Shown piece by piece: positions 6,506 through 10,334 of a stretch of DNA of 10,334 nucleotides. The stretch spans positions 1-10,334 of the forward strand of contig DJWR01000022.1 in NCBI GenBank assembly GCA_002441055.1, in the 5' to 3' direction. Both the position numbers and the translations under genes were made by a program. The stretch's first letter is position 1. Each line of letters opens with the position of its first letter. A model generated the notes under the pieces. It was not told where the DNA came from and made no database searches. It was given only the letters and a program-made list of their open reading frames with translations. The stretch is from Caulobacteraceae bacterium UBA6225 (GTDB taxonomy: Bacteria > Pseudomonadota > Alphaproteobacteria > Caulobacterales > Caulobacteraceae).

Positions 6506-6901
6506 TCAGGGAACCAGGATGGGCGCCGCCACCATCCCGAGGCCGGCGATGCTGACCAACCAGGCCAGGGATCGCAGGCCCCGCACCCCAAAGGCGTAGA
6601 GCGGCACATAGGCCACCCGCGCCCAGAAATAGACCTGTGCGCCAATGGCGCTGAGGTCGGTTCCGCGGCCGGTGACATGGGCGATCAGCACCACGCCGAT
6701 AAAGATGGGCAGGGTTTCGAACAGGTTGGCCTGGGCCCGCTGCAGGCGTTGGGCGCGGGGATTGAGGGGGGGCATCTCCTCGTCGCGGGCGCCGGTGTTC
6801 CACTTCAGCCCGTACTGGGCGGTGCGCGCCATGTCGAACAGCAGGATCTGGATGAAGGCCAGGACCAGCGTCCAAGCCAGCATGACGAGTTCAATGGTCA
6901 T
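6506..6901 (-). CDS. MAPEG family membrane protein
   Basis: Four-helix inner-membrane protein, 131 residues, of the MAPEG family (microsomal glutathione transferase-like). Hydrophobic segments lie at about 3-23, 63-78, 84-105 and 112-130. Between the first two is the family signature, RLQRAQANLFETLPIF (52-67), with the conserved Arg, Asn and Glu. FWARVAYVPLYAFGV (92-106) is the typical third-helix motif. Bacterial members are mostly uncharacterised; some conjugate glutathione or reduce lipid peroxides. The ATG at 6901 follows AGGGGGA on the complement, and that ribosome site can be paired in a leader structure. The gene lies 67 bases upstream of the D-cysteine desulfhydrase gene on the same strand without a visible terminator, so a three-gene operon is plausible. 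Confidence 0.87.
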   Translation of the reverse strand: MTIELVMLAWTLVLAFIQILLFDMARTAQYGLKWNTGARDEEMPPLNPRAQRLQRAQANLFETLPIFIGVVLIAHVTGRGTDLSAIGAQVYFWARVAYVPLYAFGVRGLRSLAWLVSIAGLGMVAAPILVP

Positions 6902-6907
6902 TTCGGC

Positions 6908-6950
6908 GTCCCCCTTTGCGCGCCCTCTGGCGCATCTGCACGAAGGGGAC
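6908..6950 (-). promoter_or_regulatory. Leader structure pairing the MAPEG ribosome site
   Basis: Read as minus-strand mRNA, GUCCCCUU (complement of 6950-6943) can pair with AAGGGGGAC (complement of 6916-6908) with one bulged G. It encloses a 5-bp hairpin GCGCC-AGAG-GGCGC (complement of 6933-6920). The right strand contains the ribosome binding site AGGGGGA seven bases before the MAPEG start codon. If transcription starts upstream of 6950, the closed form would hide the ribosome site, as in RNA thermometers or other translational switches. Regulation is inferred from the pairing only. Confidence 0.35.
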
Positions 6951-7033
6951 CCCTGCGCCGAGCCGCCGTCAAGCTCCGGCCAGGGTCAATGTCATCAGGG
7001 CGGAACTCAGGATATTCAGAGGGGAACGAAACC

Positions 7034-7102
7034 ATGATCGCCCCGCAGAGGTTTGACGGCATCAATGACCGACTCACCGCAGATCGTCCAAAGCCTGGCT
7101 GA
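7034..7102 (+). other. Possible 22-codon leader ORF overlapping sulfotransferase start
   Basis: An ATG at 7034 is preceded at nine bases by GAGGGG (7019-7024), the best ribosome site in this intergenic region. It opens a 22-codon frame that ends at TGA 7100-7102. The frame differs from that of the TPR-sulfotransferase gene and overlaps its first 13 codons. The main ORF has only AGAGG at 13 bases from its ATG. The short frame may deliver ribosomes to the main start or reduce its use. Coding status is unproven. Confidence 0.3.
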
Positions 7103-8621
7103 GGCCGAGCAACTGATCGCCGATCAGGCCTATGAGCCGGCTCACGCCCTGTGCATGGAGGTCCTGGCGACTGACGCCCAGGCTGCCGGCGCCTGGCGCC
7201 TCCTCGGGGTTCTGGCCGCAGACCACGACAACCCAGGCAAGGCTATAGACTTCTTAGGCAAGGCCGCGGCTCTGGACCTGGACGACCCCCGGGCGCCCGC
7301 CAGACTGGCCCTGTGTCTGATGATTCTGGAGCGGCGCGATGAGGCCCTGGTCCAGGCCCAGGTCGCCGAGGCGCGAGGGCCCATCGACGCCTTGACCCTC
7401 GACACCCTGGGCCTTGTGTTCAGCCGCGCCGGGCTGCACGCCCGCGCCATCCGCCATTTTGAAGCCGCCCTGGCCCTGGCGCCGGAGCGCGCGGACCTCG
7501 CGTTCAATCTGGCGGCGGCGCGCCAGTCCTCGGGCGATGTCGCCGGGGCCGAGGCGGCCTATGCCCAGGCCTTGACCCTCGACCCCGCCTTGCACCGGGC
7601 CTGGTCATCGCGGGTGGGATTGCGCCGACAGACGGCTCAAGCGAACTTTCGGCCTGAGCTGGAGGCTCAGTTCGCCGCCGCCCATCGCTCTCCCGAGGCG
7701 CGCCTGCACATTGGCCACGCCCTGGCCAAGACCCACGAGGATCTGGGGGACTTCGAGGCTGCCCTCGACTGGCTGATCCGAGCCAAGGCCGCCAGAAGGC
7801 GTCAGGTGGGCTATGATCCCCGCGCCGACGCCGAGCTGTTCGCCGCTGCGCGCGCGACCTTTCCTTCCGCCACGGACGCGGGACGTGGCGGGTCTTCCGG
7901 CCAGCCGATCTTTGTCGTCGGCATGCCCGGAACAGGGATATCACAGGTCATGCAACTGCTCCTCGGGCACAGCCACGCCACCGCGGCTGGCCATCTGCCG
8001 CACTTCGGACGGATCCTGACGCAGATGGCCGGGCTGAGCGGGACGGCGTGGCTGGATGAGATGACGCTGGAGGCGGCGGGCGGGCTCGACCCGCGCCAGG
8101 TCGGACAGGCCTATCTGCGCGCGGTTGGCCCGCTTGTGGCCGGGCATGAGCGCGTCGTGGACGCGACGTCCCTGAACTTTGTCTATGCCGGACTCATCCA
8201 CCGGGCCCTGCCTCAGGCGCGGATCATCTGCCTGCGCCGTCAGCCGATGGACGCCTGCCTCGCCAGCTTCCGTCGCCTGTTCGACGTCGACCACCCCTAT
8301 TTCGACTACGCCTACGACCTCGCCGATACGGCGGCCTATTATGCGGGGTTCGAGCGCCTGACCGCCCACTGGCGAGGGGTTCTGCCGACGGACCGCTTCA
8401 CCGAGGTCAGCTATGAGGCGCTGATCGCAGATCCCGCTGGGGAAGGCCGCCGGCTTCTGGATTTCTGCGGTCTGAGCCTCGATCCTGACACATGGGTCCT
8501 GATTGAGGACCCTGCCATCCCTGACGGCTCAGTGGGAGGCTGGCGCGAGTACGGGGCAGGGCTTGCGCCCCTGCGCCAGGGCCTGGAGACCGCCGGCGTC
8601 AGGGTCGACGATCCAGTCTGA
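7065..8621 (+). CDS. TPR-sulfotransferase fusion protein
   Basis: The 518-residue protein joins an N-terminal TPR array (about 10-260, with repeats such as AWRLLGVLAADHDNPGKAID and AIRHFEAALALAPERADLAFNLA) to a C-terminal sulfotransferase-fold domain (about 280-510). The sulfotransferase part is recognised by IFVVGMPGTGIS (282-293, the 5'-phosphosulfate loop), RVVDATSLNF (363-372), ARIICLRRQPMDACLASF (385-402, the 3'-phosphate motif), the YY-HW-VLP stretch and VSYEALIADP-RRLLDFCGL. Family members use PAPS to sulfate carbohydrates, lipids or proteins. The loop, normally GMPRSGTTL, lacks its Arg-Ser here, and the usual TAS-QVR-PIY segment before the final SVG-W is missing. Activity is therefore doubtful. 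A TTG at 7053 is an alternative start. The gene is divergent from the MAPEG gene, and its stop abuts the convergent lipoprotein gene. Confidence 0.87.
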   Translation: MTDSPQIVQSLAEAEQLIADQAYEPAHALCMEVLATDAQAAGAWRLLGVLAADHDNPGKAIDFLGKAAALDLDDPRAPARLALCLMILERRDEALVQAQVAEARGPIDALTLDTLGLVFSRAGLHARAIRHFEAALALAPERADLAFNLAAARQSSGDVAGAEAAYAQALTLDPALHRAWSSRVGLRRQTAQANFRPELEAQFAAAHRSPEARLHIGHALAKTHEDLGDFEAALDWLIRAKAARRRQVGYDPRADAELFAAARATFPSATDAGRGGSSGQPIFVVGMPGTGISQVMQLLLGHSHATAAGHLPHFGRILTQMAGLSGTAWLDEMTLEAAGGLDPRQVGQAYLRAVGPLVAGHERVVDATSLNFVYAGLIHRALPQARIICLRRQPMDACLASFRRLFDVDHPYFDYAYDLADTAAYYAGFERLTAHWRGVLPTDRFTEVSYEALIADPAGEGRRLLDFCGLSLDPDTWVLIEDPAIPDGSVGGWREYGAGLAPLRQGLETAGVRVDDPV

Positions 8622-9050
8622 TCAGGGACGCTCGCCTGGGCCGAGGGCCGCCACCTCGGCGGGGGTCAGCTTGTGGACTTCCTGCACGAGGCACGGGGTC
8701 GAGCCGATGGGCGAGGCGACCCGCACGTCCAGGTCCATCCGGTCGCAGACCGTGTCGGAGCCGCCTGACGGGATCAGCACCAGGGGATCAGAGGCGCTGG
8801 TGGTCAGGCAGGCGTTCCGCATGGTCAGGCGAAAGACATCCTGCGGCCCGACGCTGGTGCGGAACAGGACCGTGTTGCGGTCGACGATCTTCTGAGCCCG
8901 GATGGCGCTGACGCGGAAGCAGGCGCGCGGGGCGTCGGCGGCGCGTTCGGCCATGGCCGTCATGGTGCGGGCTGTCGCCTGCGGGGCGGCGGCGCAGCCG
9001 GCGAGCGTCAGGGCGCCAAGGGCGGCCACGGCGGTGGCGGGGTTCAGCAT
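8622..9050 (-). CDS. Small lipoprotein, DUF6491-like
   Basis: The 142-residue product has a lipoprotein signal peptide ending in the lipobox LAGC, with Cys19 as the acylation site. The next residues (AAAPQ) lack the Asp+2 inner-membrane retention signal, so outer-membrane sorting is likely. The mature part has five more cysteines. Its pattern (ACFRVSAIRAQKIVDRNTVLF, then VFRLTMRNAC, then VCDRMDLDV and CLVQEV) resembles DUF6491 proteins common in Caulobacterales; function unknown. The start at 9050 is supported by a strong GGAGGA ribosome site about six bases upstream. An ATG at 9074 would add eight residues and destroy this spacing. Its stop codon lies directly against the stop of the sulfotransferase gene. 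It is divergent from the thi operon. Confidence 0.82.
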   Translation of the reverse strand: MLNPATAVAALGALTLAGCAAAPQATARTMTAMAERAADAPRACFRVSAIRAQKIVDRNTVLFRTSVGPQDVFRLTMRNACLTTSASDPLVLIPSGGSDTVCDRMDLDVRVASPIGSTPCLVQEVHKLTPAEVAALGPGERP

Positions 9051-9151
9051 TCGTCTTCCTCCTTCGGCCGACAACGTGGCGGCCAGGCCCGCTGTTCCAG
9101 TTCAGTGGAATCTGGGGCGCCATTGGGGCCGAAGCTGGGCCATCCTGGGCC

Positions 9152-9180
9152 TTGGCGGCGCCGGGCAGGCGGGGTAGAGT
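9152..9180 (+). promoter_or_regulatory. Predicted promoter of the riboswitch-thiC operon
   Basis: TTGGCG (9152-9157) and TAGAGT (9175-9180) are separated by 17 bases. Transcription would start at about 9187, right at the 5' edge of the TPP riboswitch, which is where a promoter is needed. TTGGCG fits the TTGaCg-type -35 of alphaproteobacterial housekeeping promoters. The -10 overlaps a GANTC site (GAGTC, 9177-9181). No expression data; matches are partial. Confidence 0.42.
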
Positions 9181-9188
9181 CACCCATA

Positions 9189-9277
9189 TCCTCGGGGGGC
9201 CGCGCACAAGCGGCTGAGAGGCGGGTGAGCCCGCGACCCGTAGAACCTGATCCGGGTCATGCCGGCGAAGGGAAGGG
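9189..9277 (+). promoter_or_regulatory. TPP riboswitch (thi box)
   Basis: Conserved thi-box parts occur in order: CGGGG at the start (9193-9197), a hairpin GCCGC-GCACAA-GCGGC (9199-9214) running into CTGAGAG (9214-9220), an optional GC hairpin GCGGG-TGAG-CCCGC (9221-9234), ACCCGTAGAACCTGATC (9236-9252), GGGTCATGCCGGCG (9254-9267) and the closing AGGGAA (9269-9274). CTGAGA binds the pyrimidine ring of thiamine pyrophosphate, and the GCG side contacts the diphosphate. The closing P1 helix can form between TCCT (9189-9192) and AGGG (9274-9277). Its 3' strand lies inside AAGGGAG, the ribosome site of the gene at 9286, so ligand binding would block translation directly. No separate terminator or anti-terminator is visible. 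It controls the membrane protein and, with it, thiC. Confidence 0.93.
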
Positions 9278-9285
9278 AGAGCGCC

Positions 9286-9693
9286 ATGGCGCGAGTATTG
9301 GATTCAACACGACTGACCGCCCGGATTCTCGGGCCGTTCCTGACCGTGGCCGGGGCGGCCGCGGTGCTGCGCCGTGACGACCTGCTGGCGCTCATTGAGG
9401 GATTTCAAGCCGATTCGGCCCTGACCTTCGTCACGGGCATGATGCTGGTCCTGGCGGGCTTGGCCCTGATGGCGGTCCATCAGCGCTGGCGAACGCCAGC
9501 TGAAATCGCCCTTAGCTTGACCATCTGGCTGCTGACCCTGCGGGGCGTCTTCCTGCTGTTCGCCCCCAGCGTGATCTTCGACCTTGCCGACAATGTGATG
9601 GCCAGAACGCCCCTCGTCGTGGCCGCTGGCCTCGCCGCCGTGGGCGTCGGGGTCTGGCTGACCCTGGTCGGCTATCGCCGCGCGGCCGGATAG
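9286..9693 (+). CDS. Four-helix membrane protein under TPP riboswitch control
   Basis: The 135-residue protein has four hydrophobic segments (about 12-28, 46-66, 73-92, 107-129), with arginines after segments 1 and 2 (LRRDD, HQRWRT) and a basic C terminus (YRRAAG). I do not recognise a named family. There is no cofactor motif; charged residues inside or near helices are few (Arg86, Asp99, Asp102). The ATG at 9286 is six bases after AAGGGAG, which is part of the riboswitch P1 strand. The frame-sharing ATG at 9259 lies inside the conserved riboswitch core and is not a start. The gene lies between the riboswitch and thiC, 37 bases before thiC. It could be a pyrimidine/thiamine-precursor transport component or an assembly factor, but this rests on position only. 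Confidence 0.82.
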   Translation: MARVLDSTRLTARILGPFLTVAGAAAVLRRDDLLALIEGFQADSALTFVTGMMLVLAGLALMAVHQRWRTPAEIALSLTIWLLTLRGVFLLFAPSVIFDLADNVMARTPLVVAAGLAAVGVGVWLTLVGYRRAAG

Positions 9694-9730
9694 GCCCCAC
9701 CTCCTCAAACCTCGTCTTCAGGGACACCCG

Positions 9731-10334
9731 ATGAACAAGCCGCTGACCCCCAGTCTCGACGCCGACGCCATCCCGACCGGCGAGCGCCCCGGCTCGAGGA
9801 AGGTCTATGAGGCCGGACGGCTCTGGCCGGACATCCGGGTGCCCTTCCGCGAGGTGGCGGTGCATGAGAGCGCCGGCGAGCCGCCGGTGACCCTCTATGA
9901 TCCGTCCGGGCCCTATACCGACCCGGCCGTCAGCATCGACATCGACAAGGGCCTGCCTCGCACCCGCGAACCCTGGGTCGTCTCCCGTGGGGATGTGGAG
10001 ATCGTCGCTGCGCCGCGGAACGTGAAGCCCGAGGACAACGGCTTCGCCCGGGGCGCCCACCTGGCGCCGGAGTTCAGCCAGCCCCGCCGGATCTACCGCG
10101 CCCGGCCTGGCGTCAGCGTCACCCAGATGGACTATGCCCGCCGCGGCATCGTCACGCCGGAGATGGAATATGTGGCCATCCGCGAGAACCTGCGCCGCAA
10201 GGAGGGCGAGGCCTTCATCCGCGACGGCGAGGACTTCGGCGCCTCCATCCCCGACCTGGTGACGCCCGAGTTTGTCCGCGACGAGGTGGCCCGCGGCCGG
10301 GCCATCATCCCGGCCAACATCAACCACACCGAGC
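9731..10334 (+). CDS. thiC: Phosphomethylpyrimidine synthase ThiC, 5' part
   Basis: Radical-SAM enzyme that rearranges 5-aminoimidazole ribotide into hydroxymethylpyrimidine phosphate, the pyrimidine branch of thiamine synthesis, in the cytoplasm. Only the first 201 codons lie in the window; the frame is open at the end. The N-terminal ThiC-associated region is clear: GSRKVYEAGRLWPDIRVPFREV (21-42) and LYDPSGPYTDP (55-65). It is followed by QMDYARRGIVTPEMEYVAIREN (132-153) and the start of the barrel at IIPANINHTE. The CX2CX4C cluster motif at the far C terminus lies beyond the window. The ATG follows AGGGAC (9719-9724) by six bases. It is second in the operon behind the riboswitch and the membrane protein gene, so control by thiamine pyrophosphate probably reaches it through coupling or polarity. 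Confidence 0.97.
   Translation, partial: MNKPLTPSLDADAIPTGERPGSRKVYEAGRLWPDIRVPFREVAVHESAGEPPVTLYDPSGPYTDPAVSIDIDKGLPRTREPWVVSRGDVEIVAAPRNVKPEDNGFARGAHLAPEFSQPRRIYRARPGVSVTQMDYARRGIVTPEMEYVAIRENLRRKEGEAFIRDGEDFGASIPDLVTPEFVRDEVARGRAIIPANINHTE

Noticed and set aside
6944..6954. AGGGGACCCCT perfect dyad in the MAPEG/sulfotransferase gap
   Set aside because: A one-base centre cannot fold as a hairpin, and the G run is better explained as the partner of the MAPEG ribosome-site strand. An operator role is possible but unsupported.
9259..9285. Upstream ATG at 9259 as start of the membrane protein
   Set aside because: This ATG is part of the conserved GGGTCATGCC core of the TPP riboswitch; the ATG at 9286 has the proper ribosome site.
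9512..10327. Minus-strand open frame of 271 codons
   Set aside because: Antisense to thiC and the membrane protein gene, both strongly supported; the translation has no recognisable motif.
1..10334. CRISPR arrays, insertion sequences, transposase genes, rRNA
   Set aside because: No direct-repeat array, terminal inverted repeat pair, transposase-like frame or rRNA segment was seen on either strand.

Overview
The window is GC-rich chromosomal DNA (only a few short intergenic stretches are AT-rich) with tight gene packing, GGAG/GGGG-type ribosome sites and protein families typical of Alphaproteobacteria. The gene content (paired exported TPR and Q-rich proteins, YpfJ-type metallopeptidase, TPR-sulfotransferase, REP-like palindrome with a GTGGGAACCGGTT core) suggests Caulobacterales such as Caulobacter or Phenylobacterium. 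That assignment is inference; no rRNA or marker phylogeny is available here.

Left edge (1-80): the first bases hold the 3' half of a tRNA-Leu(CAA), from the anticodon loop to CCA. The bases to its left cannot pair as the 5' anticodon stem. This is the pattern left by an element that integrates into a tRNA gene, so the window probably starts at the right end of a genomic island and everything after base 67 is the chromosomal flank.

80-2632: two divergent inner-membrane transporters, a DASS/SLC13 anion:sodium symporter (minus) and an EamA/DMT exporter-type permease (plus). 2633-4686: an AT-rich regulatory stretch, then three same-strand genes for envelope proteins: a periplasmic TPR protein, a small exported Q-rich protein and a membrane-anchored neutral zinc metallopeptidase. 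The last one ends inside a REP-like palindrome that separates it from the convergent cluster that follows.

4748-6901 (minus): MAPEG-family membrane protein, then a PLP-dependent D-cysteine desulfhydrase/ACC-deaminase family enzyme, then an aspartate/glutamate-type racemase. The last two overlap by ATGA. The set reads as a small D-amino-acid or thiol catabolism operon. The MAPEG leader can fold so that its ribosome site is paired.

7034-9050: a TPR-sulfotransferase fusion with a degenerate PAPS-binding loop, abutting end to end (TGATCA) with a convergent lipoprotein gene. 9152-10334: a predicted promoter, a TPP riboswitch, a four-helix membrane protein of unknown function, then thiC (cut by the window end). 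The P1 helix of the riboswitch overlaps the ribosome site of the membrane-protein gene. This makes that uncharacterised protein the direct target of TPP control and a candidate new member of the thiamine regulon.
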